Part shown: in pieces, positions 25,543-34,153 of the stretch
How the letters are laid out: the number at the start of each line of letters is the position of its first letter
Position numbering within the stretch: position 1 is the first letter of the stretch
From: Pseudomonas sp. Bout1
GTDB taxonomy: Bacteria > Pseudomonadota > Gammaproteobacteria > Pseudomonadales > Pseudomonadaceae
Direction of reading: 5' to 3'
Length of the DNA: 64,000 nucleotides
Assembly (NCBI RefSeq): GCF_034314165.1
Contig: NZ_JAVIWK010000001.1
Location: forward strand, 5,719,001 to 5,783,000
The notes under the pieces: generated by a model
What the model was told of the DNA's origin: nothing
Seen by the model: only the letters and a program-made list of their open reading frames with translations
The model's database searches: none
Translations under genes and position numbers: made by a program

Positions 25543-25649
25543 GAGCGATTCTCCGCGCAATTATTAGAGTTATGGCAGAACTGAAGTCGGTGCAGCGAAC
25601 GCAATAATTTTTATGGTTGAAACAGTTTTTAAGTGAGGTGCAGCTTTTT

Positions 25650-25742
25650 GTGGCGAGGGAGCTTGCTCCCGCTGGGCTGCGCAGCGGCCCCAAAAATCTT
25701 AGGGCCGCTTCGCGCCCCAGCGGGAGCAAGCTCCCTCGCCAC
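25650..25742. repeat. REPIN (GTGGCGAGGGAGCTTGCTCC family)
   Basis: GTGGCGAGGGAGCTTGCTCC and its inverse enclose a GGCCCC...GGGGC-type core, between the C-N hydrolase and the permease genes. Confidence 0.92.
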
Positions 25743-25769
25743 AACAGCATCCGTGCCACAAAATCGGTG

Positions 25770-26591
25770 TCAGGTTTTAGGAATCAGCAGCTCCCGCGTG
25801 CCGTCGTTGCGCTCGATCACCTCCCCCGGCAATTTCAAGCGCTGGTCATCCAGGTAGCGATAGTCTTGTCGCGCCGCCGCCAATTGCCCAAGGTCCAGTT
25901 CAACGCTGAACTGCCCTTCGTCACGCCCGGCTTCAAACAGTAACGTGCCAAACGGGTCCACCAGCGCACTGCCACCGGCAAACATCAGGCCGTCGTCACC
26001 CGCTTCCACCCGGTTGACCATCAGCGCAAACGCCTGGTTTTCCTGGGCGCGGGCCATGATTGCGGTGCGGTGGGTGGGACCGTACGGGTCCATGTTGCCG
26101 TTGGTGACGATCAACACTTCAGCGCCCAACTGCGCCAGGGCGCGGGCGGTTTCCGGGAATTCGATGTCGTAGCAGATCAACAGGCCCACGCGTACGCCGT
26201 TCCACAGGCAGGTGGCGTAGCGGTCGCCAGGGGTGAATACGCCACGGTCCGAGGCCCACAGGTGGGTCTTGCGATAACGCAGGGCAATGCCATCGGGCGT
26301 GATCATCAAGGTGGTGTTATAGAATTGCCCCGCGTCGTTCTCGGCCATGCCGATCACCACGGCGATATTGCGGGTGCGGGCCGCCTGGATAATCGCCTGC
26401 ACTGTCGGGCCATCCACCGGCTCGGCAATAGCGGCCACGGTGCCGGCGCTCGGAAAGCCCATCAGGTGGGTTTCCGGGAATACCACCATTCGGGTATCCG
26501 CCGCACACGCAGCAATCGCCGCCAACGCGCGCTCAAGGTTGTAAGCTGTGCCGTTATCGCGGCCTGCCAGTTGGGCAAATTCGACCTTCAT
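25770..26591 (-). CDS. Carbon-nitrogen hydrolase (nitrilase superfamily)
   Basis: This 273-residue enzyme has the Glu-Lys-Cys triad in typical settings: Glu in VVFPETHLMGFP, Lys in RYRKTHLW and Cys in LLICYDIEFPE. Members are amidases, omega-amidases or N-carbamoyl hydrolases. The start at 26591 follows AAGGAAT; the longer frame continues into the divergent luxR-type gene and is not coding. It is divergent from the LuxR-type regulator (93-bp gap) and shares direction with the permease, suggesting a small catabolic locus for an amide-bearing compound. Confidence 0.88.
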   Translation of the reverse strand: MKVEFAQLAGRDNGTAYNLERALAAIAACAADTRMVVFPETHLMGFPSAGTVAAIAEPVDGPTVQAIIQAARTRNIAVVIGMAENDAGQFYNTTLMITPDGIALRYRKTHLWASDRGVFTPGDRYATCLWNGVRVGLLICYDIEFPETARALAQLGAEVLIVTNGNMDPYGPTHRTAIMARAQENQAFALMVNRVEAGDDGLMFAGGSALVDPFGTLLFEAGRDEGQFSVELDLGQLAAARQDYRYLDDQRLKLPGEVIERNDGTRELLIPKT

Positions 26592-26684
26592 GGTGATTCC
26601 TTGTTCTTTATCTGTGGCGCAGTATGCGCAGCCGCGAACACTCGGGAAATCACGCAGCCGGGTTAACCCTATGGGGGTAGATGC

Positions 26685-27449
26685 ATGACATTGTCGCTGC
26701 AAGATATCGCCTGGCACCGTTCGGTGGGGCAAATGATAGACGCCCTGGACCTGCCCAACTTCTGGACCCAGCTTGTGCGGTTGCTCGACCAATATGTGCC
26801 GTTCGACAGTTGGGTGGTGTTGCTGTTCAGCAGCGGGCACAAGCCGCTGGTGTTCGCCGAATGCCCCGGCCAGGACGGCGAGCCAGACCACCTGTTCCAG
26901 GATTATCTCAACGGCCTGTACCTGCTCGACCCGTTCTACATCGCCAGCCGCGAACACTCGCGCACCGGGCTGTTTCGCCTGGCCGAAGTGGCGCCGGAGC
27001 ATTTTGAGCTGACCGAGTATTACCAGCGCTACTTCCGGCTGAACGTGGTCGCCGATGAAATCCAGTTCAATTGCCAACTGCCGGACGGGCGCACGCTGTG
27101 CCTGTCACTCGGGTCCAGGCAGCGCTTTGACCGGGAACAGGTTGCCTTGCTGTCGCTGATTCAACCCTGGGTCTTGAGCCTGCTGCGCCAGCGCCTGCCT
27201 CATGAACTGCACGAGGTCAGCTGCGCCGAGCCGCCGTTGCACAATGACGACTGGGGTGCACAACTGACGGCGCGGGAATTGGATGTGGGCCGCTTGATGC
27301 TCAGTGGTTGCTCCAGCAAGGAAATCGCCCGCAAGCTGGAGATCTCGGTAGAGACCGTGAAAGTCCACAAGAAACACATGTACAGCAAGCTGGGGATCAA
27401 GTCTCAGTCAGAGCTGTTTTCGATTTTCCTGCAGGCGCAGAAGGGCTAG
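26685..27449 (+). CDS. LuxR-type HTH regulator
   Basis: This protein is 254 residues long. The N-terminal two-thirds form an unassigned sensor-like domain (QLVRLLDQYVPFDSWVVLLFSS ... LDPFYIASREHSRTGLFRLAEVAPEHF). The C-terminal LuxR HTH reads LTARELDVGRLMLSGCSSKEIARKLEISVETVKVHKKHMYSKLGI. It is divergent from the C-N hydrolase gene, so it probably regulates that gene and perhaps the permease. The 3' end overlaps convergently by 53 bases with the truncated effector candidate on the other strand. Confidence 0.85.
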   Translation: MTLSLQDIAWHRSVGQMIDALDLPNFWTQLVRLLDQYVPFDSWVVLLFSSGHKPLVFAECPGQDGEPDHLFQDYLNGLYLLDPFYIASREHSRTGLFRLAEVAPEHFELTEYYQRYFRLNVVADEIQFNCQLPDGRTLCLSLGSRQRFDREQVALLSLIQPWVLSLLRQRLPHELHEVSCAEPPLHNDDWGAQLTARELDVGRLMLSGCSSKEIARKLEISVETVKVHKKHMYSKLGIKSQSELFSIFLQAQKG

Positions 27450-28029
27450 GGCGCCCCCATGTGCTTAACCAATCCAACAGCCTGAGCACGACCTCCTTGA
27501 CGAACACTGGCGTGGCTTCGTTTTTGGCGACGGCCTCGGCATAACCTTTGAAGATTGATACCAAGTCCCCCCGGGCGGCGCCACTGAGCGACGTTTGCAG
27601 GCCATCGTTCAGGGTTTTTTCAAGCCCGCTTTTCGCACCGTCCATCATGCCGGCAGTGCTGCCATCCGACTTTTCGACGCCCAGGGCCATGTTGCTCAGG
27701 CCCGGGAACATCCATGCCCTGTTGCCGATTGCGCCGGCGATATTCTGCGTCATGTTTTTCGGCGTAACGTCCAGATTCGCCCCCTCATCCGCAAGCAAAG
27801 CGACGGCCTGGCGAGGTTCGACGGCTTTCTGGCTCAACAGGAACCTGACGACCGGGTTGTCGGGCACTACTGCGGCGTGGCACGTGCGTCCAGGCCGTTC
27901 CTGCGCCTGATCATCCGCTTGAGGCGCTACATCGTTCGCCTTCGCATGATCCGGGGGCGATAGCGCTTCTTGTTGCGGCGCAGGCCGAGACACATAGCGA
28001 TCAGGGGCAATCGAAACACTGATACTCAT
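27397..28029 (-). CDS. Candidate type III effector remnant, C-terminally truncated
   Basis: This 210-residue protein of no family I recognise starts MSISVSIAPDRYVSRPAPQQ; the N-terminus is rich in Ser, Pro and Gln and poor in early acidic residues, as in Hrp effectors. The start at 28029 has AGGAG ten bases upstream. An hrp-like box lies 56-81 bases upstream. The middle (about 70-185) is helical and Gly/Ala-rich. The last 18 or so residues (GRPSPSAPAGKSKTALTET region) are antisense to the luxR-type 3' end, suggesting loss of the original C-terminus by deletion. The role is inferred from promoter and composition only. Confidence 0.45.
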   Translation of the reverse strand: MSISVSIAPDRYVSRPAPQQEALSPPDHAKANDVAPQADDQAQERPGRTCHAAVVPDNPVVRFLLSQKAVEPRQAVALLADEGANLDVTPKNMTQNIAGAIGNRAWMFPGLSNMALGVEKSDGSTAGMMDGAKSGLEKTLNDGLQTSLSGAARGDLVSIFKGYAEAVAKNEATPVFVKEVVLRLLDWLSTWGRPSPSAPAGKSKTALTET

Positions 28030-28084
28030 AACCCATTCACTCCTGGCAGAAGTTGACGCAGTGGATTTGCGTCCTACGCCCATA

Positions 28085-28110
28085 GTGGCAAATGCCTCAG
28101 GAATGGTTCC
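28085..28110 (-). promoter_or_regulatory. hrp-box-like promoter
   Basis: The minus strand reads GGAACC, 16 bases, CCAC. This fits the HrpL/RspL consensus GGAACC-N15/16-CCAC-N-N-A except that the final A is T. It is 56 bases before the start of the candidate effector gene, a usual distance. Confidence 0.5.
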
Positions 28111-28232
28111 CGGGGCGGGCCAGCGTCACGGCCGGTAAAATGCGCCCCAGAGCGGTCAATCCTTGTTCGGGGTTTGAGTACAGGCGCAGAATGGCGGATC
28201 GACCTGTAGAGTTGAACCTGAGGAAAAACCGT

Positions 28233-29852
28233 ATGAGCCTGTCGTTACTAAGCCGCTACGCGTTCTTTGCCGTCTGCGTTATTTTCACCCTCGCCAGCAT
28301 GCCGTTCATCGAGCACGAATGGCTCTGGCCCATCGCCGTCGTCACCGGCATCCTCAGCCTGATCGGCATTTTCGACCTGTTGCAAAGCCCTCACGCGGTA
28401 CGCCGCAACTACCCCATCCTGGGCAATATCCGTTACCTGGTGGAAGGCATCCGCCCGGAAATCCGCCAGTACCTGCTGGAGTCCGACAGCGACGCCCTGC
28501 CCTTCTCCCGGGCCCAGCGCTCGCTGGTCTATTCCCGTGCCAAGAACGAAAGCGCCGACAAACCCTTCGGCACGTTGATCGACGTGTACCAGTCGGGCTT
28601 TGAATTTATCGGCCACTCCATGCGCCCCGCGCCGTTGAGCGACCCCAGCGCGTTTCGCGTGATCGTCGGCGGCCCGCAGTGCACGCAACCCTATTCGGCC
28701 TCGGTGTTCAACATCTCGGCCATGAGCTTCGGCTCACTGAGCGCCAACGCGATTCGCGCCCTTAACCAGGGCGCCAAGCTCGGCAACTTTGCCCACGATA
28801 CCGGCGAAGGCAGCATCAGCCCGTACCACCGGGAACACGGCGGCGACCTGACCTGGGAGCTGGGCAGCGGCTACTTCGGCTGCCGCACCAGCGCCGGCCT
28901 TTTCGACCCGGAACGCTTCGCCGTGCAGGCGCAGAACCCGCAAGTGCGGATGATCGAAATCAAGATGAGCCAGGGCGCCAAACCGGGCCACGGCGGGATC
29001 CTGCCCAAGCACAAGGTCACCAGGGAAATCGCCGAGACCCGCGGCATCATGATGGGCGAAGACTGCATCTCGCCGTCGCGTCACAGCGCGTTTTCCACCC
29101 CGATCGAGATGATGCAGTTCATCGCCCAGTTACGTGAACTGTCGGGCGGCAAGCCAGTGGGCTTCAAGTTCTGCCTGGGCCACCCGTGGGAGTTCATGGG
29201 CATCGCCAAGGCGATGCTCGAAACCGGCATCCTGCCGGACTTTATCGTGGTGGACGGCAAGGAAGGCGGCACCGGCGCCGCGCCCGTGGAGTTCACCGAC
29301 CATATCGGCGTGCCCCTGCGCGAAGGCCTGTTGTTTGTGCACAACACCCTGGTGGGCTTGAACCTGCGCGACAAAATCAAGCTGGGCGCCAGCGGCAAGA
29401 TCGTCAGCGCCTTCGACATCGCAAGCGTGCTGGCCATCGGCGCCGACTGGGCCAACTCGGCGCGCGGTTTCATGTTCGCCATCGGCTGCATCCAGTCGCA
29501 AAGCTGCCACACCAACAAATGCCCCACCGGGGTGGCCACCCAGGACCCGTTGCGCCAACGCGCACTGGTGGTGCCGGACAAGGCCCAGCGCGTGTTCAAC
29601 TTCCACCGCAATACGCTGAAGGCTTTGGCAGAAATGCTCGCTGCCGCCGGTCTCGACCACCCTTCACAACTATCGGCCAAGCATCTGGTGCGGCGCATGT
29701 CGGCCACCGAGATCAAGCTGTTCTCGCAGCTGCATGTGTTCCTCAAGCCGGGCGAATTGCTCACCGGCGAAGTGAACGGCGAGTTTTATTCGCGCATGTG
29801 GCAGATGGCGCGGGCAGACAGTTTTGAGCCGAATGAAGTCGCTGCGGCCTGA
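28233..29852 (+). CDS. FMN-binding glutamate-synthase-like protein
   Basis: This 539-residue protein has two N-terminal transmembrane helices (about 8-50), then a domain like the FMN-binding part of the glutamate synthase large subunit: MSFGSLSANAIRALNQGA, HDTGEGSISPYH, IEIKMSQGAKPGHGG, GFKFCLGHPWEF, VVDGKEGGTGAAP and SCHTNKCPTGVATQDP. There is no glutaminase domain. The start MSLSLLSRY at 28233 follows GAGGA; upstream in-frame codons lie in the divergent promoter. Members are probably membrane-associated flavoenzymes of unknown substrate. It is followed by a cupin gene after 67 bases. Confidence 0.85.
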   Translation: MSLSLLSRYAFFAVCVIFTLASMPFIEHEWLWPIAVVTGILSLIGIFDLLQSPHAVRRNYPILGNIRYLVEGIRPEIRQYLLESDSDALPFSRAQRSLVYSRAKNESADKPFGTLIDVYQSGFEFIGHSMRPAPLSDPSAFRVIVGGPQCTQPYSASVFNISAMSFGSLSANAIRALNQGAKLGNFAHDTGEGSISPYHREHGGDLTWELGSGYFGCRTSAGLFDPERFAVQAQNPQVRMIEIKMSQGAKPGHGGILPKHKVTREIAETRGIMMGEDCISPSRHSAFSTPIEMMQFIAQLRELSGGKPVGFKFCLGHPWEFMGIAKAMLETGILPDFIVVDGKEGGTGAAPVEFTDHIGVPLREGLLFVHNTLVGLNLRDKIKLGASGKIVSAFDIASVLAIGADWANSARGFMFAIGCIQSQSCHTNKCPTGVATQDPLRQRALVVPDKAQRVFNFHRNTLKALAEMLAAAGLDHPSQLSAKHLVRRMSATEIKLFSQLHVFLKPGELLTGEVNGEFYSRMWQMARADSFEPNEVAAA

Positions 29853-29919
29853 GCCTCACACCCAAAAATCCCGCTGAACCGGACCACCGAACGGCATCGT
29901 TGAAACAAGGAGCTTCACC

Positions 29920-30216
29920 ATGCCGTTACTGGACTTCACTACCCTCGCTGCGCAACTGCCGGACACCTGGAAATCCACGCGCCTGGGCCACGTCGGCCCG
30001 GCGCGGATCAAGGTGCTGCGCATGGACGCGCAAGCCTACGAAGAAGAAACCCACGACTACAACGAAGGGCTGTTGGTGATCGACGGCCTTTTGCGCCTGT
30101 CGATCGGCGAGGAAGCCATCGACGTCGGCGCCGGCCAGATGTACCTGGTGCAAGCAGGCATTGCCCATGCCGTGCTTGCCGGCAGCCACGGCACGCTGGT
30201 GATCATCGATGTTTAA
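29920..30216 (+). CDS. Small cupin-domain protein
   Basis: This 98-residue single-domain cupin has ETHDYNEGLLVIDG in motif 1 position and GQMYLVQAGIAHAVLAGSHGTLVIID as motif 2. Ligand positions are partly kept (His and Glu in motif 1, His in motif 2). Single cupins of this kind often bind a metal or a small ligand; function unknown. It follows the glutamate-synthase-like gene with its own ribosome site (AAGGAG, 29907-29912). Confidence 0.75.
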   Translation: MPLLDFTTLAAQLPDTWKSTRLGHVGPARIKVLRMDAQAYEEETHDYNEGLLVIDGLLRLSIGEEAIDVGAGQMYLVQAGIAHAVLAGSHGTLVIIDV

Positions 30217-30359
30217 CCGAAGCGATGAGACATTCAGTAAAAACTGAGCTTTGCAATTGCTTACAAATACCGCCAACCTGCGCCCCGCCCGACGTACGGC
30301 ACGACAAAAGCCGTCGTCCACTTGTCATTACTAAACCCTTTGTTCAAGAGCCCGCTGCC

Positions 30360-31484
30360 ATGCTGAACGGACGCGACCCACGCATCGATTTTTTTCGCGG
30401 CCTGGCGTTGATCTTCATTTTCTGGGATCACGTGCCCCACAACCCGCTCGGCCAGGTCACTCTGCGCAACTTCGGCTTCAGCGACGCGGCGGAAGTCTTC
30501 GTATTCCTGGCCGGATACGCGGCGGTGCTGGCCTACGGCAAGATCCTGCAGCGCGACGGGTATTTGGTCGCCTGCGTGAAAATCTGGCGGCGCACCTGGG
30601 TGCTGTACGTGGTGCACATCTTTTTGCTGGCGATGCTGATGGGCATCGTGTTCTTCGCCAACAGCCATGTGGAAACCCGCGACCTGGTCGAAGAGATGGG
30701 CCTGACGCACTTCGTCACCCATCCCCAGCAAGCCCTGGTGGATGAATTGCTGTTGCGCTTCAAGCCCAACCTGATGGACCCGCTGCCGCTGTACATCGTA
30801 CTGCTGGGCTGCCTGCCGCTGGTGCTGCCGTTGCTGCTGCGCAAGACCTGGGCAGTGGTGGCCGTGTCGCTGGCGGTGTACCTGCTGGCACCGCACCTGG
30901 GCTGGAACCTGGCGGCGATTGCCGACGGCGTGTGGTACTTCAATCCCGTAACCTGGCAGTTGCTGTTTGTGCTGGGCGGCGCGGCGGCGATTCATGCCGG
31001 GCAACCACGTCCCATCGAGACTCGGCGCCTGCTGCGTCAGCCGTTGTTCGTCGCAGCGGCAGCGTACGCACTGGCCGCAGGGGTTCTTACGCTCTTGTGG
31101 CGTTGGCCGCATATCCACGATGCGCTGATGCCGGCGGCACTCAGTGAACTGCTCTACCCCATCAGCAAGACCGACCTGTCACCGGTGCGGCTGCTGCACT
31201 TCCTGGCACTGGCCTATGTCACCGCCAAACTGTTGCCCGGCCGCGCCTGGACGCAGAACTGGCTGGCGCAGCAAACCTGCCGCATGGGCCGCTACTCCCT
31301 CGAAGTGTTCTGCCTTGGGGTGCTGCTGGCGCCGCTGGCAGACATGATCAACGCGATCACCGGCGATGCCTTCGCCATGCAAATTTTCACCGCGTTGGTT
31401 GGCGCAGGGCTGATGGCGCTGCTCGGAGCCTGGCTGGATTTGAACAAGCGGCTCACACAACCGACACGCACCGCCACCGCCTGA
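30360..31484 (+). CDS. opgC: OpgC acyltransferase of osmoregulated periplasmic glucans
   Basis: This 374-residue membrane protein has about ten helices. The opening RDPRIDFFRGLALIFIFWDHVP and FSDAAEVFVFLAGYAAVLAYG are characteristic of OpgC, which adds succinyl groups to glucan backbones at the inner membrane. The start at 30360 is the first Met before the RID(F)FRG motif. It lies 143 bp downstream of the cupin gene, so it may have its own promoter. A bidirectional terminator follows at once. Confidence 0.85.
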   Translation: MLNGRDPRIDFFRGLALIFIFWDHVPHNPLGQVTLRNFGFSDAAEVFVFLAGYAAVLAYGKILQRDGYLVACVKIWRRTWVLYVVHIFLLAMLMGIVFFANSHVETRDLVEEMGLTHFVTHPQQALVDELLLRFKPNLMDPLPLYIVLLGCLPLVLPLLLRKTWAVVAVSLAVYLLAPHLGWNLAAIADGVWYFNPVTWQLLFVLGGAAAIHAGQPRPIETRRLLRQPLFVAAAAYALAAGVLTLLWRWPHIHDALMPAALSELLYPISKTDLSPVRLLHFLALAYVTAKLLPGRAWTQNWLAQQTCRMGRYSLEVFCLGVLLAPLADMINAITGDAFAMQIFTALVGAGLMALLGAWLDLNKRLTQPTRTATA

Positions 31485-31487
31485 AAA

Positions 31488-31514
31488 ACAAAAAGCCCCG
31501 AAAGGGGCTTTTTG
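31488..31514. terminator. Bidirectional rho-independent terminator
   Basis: The stem AAAAAGCCCC/GGGGCTTTTT has a GAAA loop and A/T runs on both sides. It lies between the convergent opgC and permease genes. Confidence 0.95.
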
Positions 31515-31528
31515 TTGAGCGCAAAAAA

Positions 31529-32941
31529 TCAGCTCGCGGTGCTTGCCGCAGCCTGGGTCGGCTGCAACTTGAACACGTAGAACAACACCGTCAACAGCAC
31601 CAGGAATGCCGGGCCGACATACAGCGCCACGCGGGTGTCCGGGAAGTACGCCATCAGGCCCACCACCAGCACCAGGAACGCCAGAGCCAGGTAGGAGCTG
31701 ACCGGGTACAGCCACATGCGGTATTTGAGGCCGTCACGTTCGGCCGGGGTCAGGCCCTTGCGGAATTTGAGCTGGGCCAGGAGGATCATCAGCCAGGTCC
31801 AGATCGCACCGAAGGTGGCGATGGAGGTCACCCACACAAAGACTTTTTCCGGGACCATGTAGTTGAGCAGCACGCCCAGCAACAGCACGAAGATCGACAG
31901 CAGCAGCGCCTTGCGTGGCACGCCGTTGCTCGACGTGGTACCGAACGTGGCCGGGGCCTGGCCGTTCTGCGCCAGGCTGTAGAGCATGCGCCCGGTGCTG
32001 AAGATACCGCCGTTGCAGGACGACAGCGCCGCAGTGATCACCACGAAGTTGATGATGCCGGCGGCGGTCTTGATACCAAGACGCTCGAAGGTCATCACGA
32101 ACGGGCTGCCCTGGGTGCCGATTTCGTTCCACGGGTAGATCGACAAAATCACAAACAACGCACCGACGTAGAACAGCAAAATGCGCCAGAACACCGAGCC
32201 AATGGCACTCGGGATGGTCTTTTGCGGGTTCTTCGCTTCACCGGCGGTGAGGCCGATCATCTCCACGCCCAGGTAGGCGAACATCACCATTTGCAGGGAC
32301 ATCAACACACCCTGCACACCGTTGGGCATAAAGCCGCCGTGAGTCCACAGGTTGGAAATGCCCAGGGCCACGCCGTCATTGCCAAAGCCGAACGCGATGA
32401 TGCCGACGCCGCCGATCACCATGGCAATGATGGTGACGATCTTGATCAGGGCGAACCAGAACTCAAATTCGCCGAACGCCTTGACCGCGATCAGGTTGAT
32501 GGTGCCCATGCTGACCAGCGCCGCGAGGGCCCAGATCCAGCGCGGCACATCGGGGAACCACACGCCCATGTACACGGCGACGGCGGTGATTTCTGCCACG
32601 CACGTCACCAGCCATAGGAACCAGTAGTTCCAGCCAGTGAGAAAGCCCGCCAACGGGCCGAGGTAATCCTGGGCATAGCGGCTGAACGAGCCGGCCACCG
32701 GGTTGTGCACCGCCATCTCGCCGAGGGCGCGCATGATCACCAGGATCGCCAGGCCGCCGATGATGTAGGACAGCATGATTGCCGGGCCAGCCATTTCAAT
32801 GGCCTTGGCCGAGCCCAGGAACAGACCGACACCGATACAGGCGCCGAGGGCCATCAGGCGAATATGCCGTTCGCCAAGTTCGCGTTTAAGTGGGCCGCCC
32901 TGAGCGGTCTCGCCATGGGGCAGGTGATTGCCAGCGGGCAT
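31529..32941 (-). CDS. Amino-acid permease of the APC family (ProY/CycA/AnsP group)
   Basis: This 470-residue carrier has about 12 helices. The N-terminal LKRELGERHIRLMALGACIGVGLFLGSAKAI is the hallmark of the amino-acid transporter family, followed by GPAIMLSYIIGGLAILVIMRALGEMAVHNPVAGSFSRYA and GVEMIGLTAGEAKNPQKTIPSAI. The exact substrate (proline, histidine, D-alanine/glycine or asparagine) cannot be fixed by eye. The start at 32941 has GAGG about a dozen bases upstream. Single-gene unit, convergent with opgC across the shared terminator. Confidence 0.85.
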   Translation of the reverse strand: MPAGNHLPHGETAQGGPLKRELGERHIRLMALGACIGVGLFLGSAKAIEMAGPAIMLSYIIGGLAILVIMRALGEMAVHNPVAGSFSRYAQDYLGPLAGFLTGWNYWFLWLVTCVAEITAVAVYMGVWFPDVPRWIWALAALVSMGTINLIAVKAFGEFEFWFALIKIVTIIAMVIGGVGIIAFGFGNDGVALGISNLWTHGGFMPNGVQGVLMSLQMVMFAYLGVEMIGLTAGEAKNPQKTIPSAIGSVFWRILLFYVGALFVILSIYPWNEIGTQGSPFVMTFERLGIKTAAGIINFVVITAALSSCNGGIFSTGRMLYSLAQNGQAPATFGTTSSNGVPRKALLLSIFVLLLGVLLNYMVPEKVFVWVTSIATFGAIWTWLMILLAQLKFRKGLTPAERDGLKYRMWLYPVSSYLALAFLVLVVGLMAYFPDTRVALYVGPAFLVLLTVLFYVFKLQPTQAAASTAS

Positions 32942-33305
32942 AGGGATACAACCTCGTCTTGTTATTGGATATGAGCCACCGAGTCCGGGACGTCACGGCG
33001 GGTGTGCCATGGCGTACCGTTTGCGGTTCACCTTTTGGGTAAACCGGCCTGGCCGGGCCAGATCAGCGGGGGTGCAGTATAAAAAGCTAAACCCAGGGGT
33101 TTTCACTCTATAAACGGCAAGATTCAGCGGGAACTCGCGGCAAAAGCCCCTTTAGCGGAGGTGCATTACCTGGCCAGCGCAAGAACCGTCGCCAACAAAC
33201 GGCGGCGAGTATTGCACGGTAATGGTGCAGCGTCATGCCCCGACCTTTGGTGGATTGACCGTGGGGGGAGGCTCTAGAGCGGTACTTCCTGCCTGCCCCA
33301 CCCCT
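32942..33305. other. Intergenic region with permease promoter, otherwise featureless
   Basis: The stretch holds the presumed promoter of the minus-strand permease and several small imperfect hairpins (for example CGTCGCC/GGCGGCG near 33190). No ORF with coding character was found. It continues into the REPIN at 33306-33435 and a 100-bp leader before the RAYT gene. Confidence 0.4.
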
Positions 33306-33435
33306 GTGGCGAGGGAGCTTGCTCCCGCTGGGCTGCGCAGCGGCCCAAAAACCCAAGCACGCGGTTTTTCAGTTAAATCGCGGTGGGTTCAATGGGAGTG
33401 CTTCGCACTCCAGCGGGAGCAAGCTCCCTCGCCAC
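33306..33435. repeat. REPIN (GTGGCGAGGGAGCTTGCTCC family), upstream of RAYT
   Basis: Left GTGGCGAGGGAGCTTGCTCC and right GGAGCAAGCTCCCTCGCCAC flank an enlarged 90-bp centre. It sits about 100 bp before the RAYT gene. Confidence 0.92.
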
Positions 33436-33539
33436 AGTGAATGCGCGGCGATAGAAATATGTACTCAATAATTCCGGGGTCAGGGCACCTATCAGGCTGC
33501 TAGCGTCAATTCATCTGGAGCAGCAAGGAATGCAATGGA

Positions 33540-33998
33540 ATGCCAACTCGCCCTCAATCACATCGCCTGAGAACCGGCAGATTCAGTGAGCCCGGCAGGG
33601 CTTACCTGGTAACGGCTGTCACCCACAATCGCAAACCCCTGTTTGCCGACTTTCGCCTTGGCCGTCTGTTGGTAAGAGAGTTCAGGCGCGCCCATGAGCA
33701 AAAATGGGCAAGCTCCGTAGCCTGGGTCATCATGCCTGACCACTTCCATTGGCTGGTCCAACTTGAGCAACACAGCCTGCCCCAACTGATGCAGGCGATT
33801 AAGTCCCGCAGCACAAACACGATTAACCGGGCAAGGAACAGTACAGGAGCTTTTTGGCAGAACGGCTATCACGACAGGGGAATCAGGGACGGTGAAGACT
33901 TGCGTCACGTGGCTCGGTACATTATCGCCAACCCCATCAGAGCAGGACTGGTAACACGCGCCGGTGACTACCCACTGTGGGATGCCTGTTGGCTATAA
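33540..33998 (+). CDS. REP-associated tyrosine transposase (RAYT)
   Basis: This 152-residue Y1/HUH-type transposase-like protein has the metal motif DHFHW (HFH) in WVIMPDHFHWLVQL and the catalytic Tyr in NGYHDRGIRD, followed by DLRHVARYIIANPIRAGL. RAYTs are single-copy domesticated relatives of IS200/IS605 transposases that spread REP/REPIN sequences. It is flanked on both sides by GTGGCGAGGGAG REPs, which are therefore its likely cognate substrates; the same family occurs at 21507, 25650 and 55105. Confidence 0.92.
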   Translation: MPTRPQSHRLRTGRFSEPGRAYLVTAVTHNRKPLFADFRLGRLLVREFRRAHEQKWASSVAWVIMPDHFHWLVQLEQHSLPQLMQAIKSRSTNTINRARNSTGAFWQNGYHDRGIRDGEDLRHVARYIIANPIRAGLVTRAGDYPLWDACWL

Positions 33999-34016
33999 GC
34001 TGGAATAGACATCTGC

Positions 34017-34044
34017 GTGGCGAGGGAGCTTGCTCCCTCGCCAC
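34017..34044. repeat. Minimal perfect REP palindrome downstream of RAYT
   Basis: Arms GTGGCGAGGGAGC and GCTCCCTCGCCAC are 13-base perfect complements separated by TT. It is a REPIN with the centre lost. It lies 18 bases past the RAYT stop. Confidence 0.9.
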
Positions 34045-34153
34045 AGACAAACTCCCTCTCCAAAAGAAGTGACGGCATCACTGCGTCCTCACAAATTCCT
34101 CCCACTCGCCCACCACCGTCTAAGCTTCAACCAAGTCCGATCAATCTACCTAA

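Noticed and set aside
33540..33998. Active insertion sequence
   Set aside because: The protein is a RAYT, single copy with REPs but without IS ends or target duplications, so it is annotated as a domesticated transposase.
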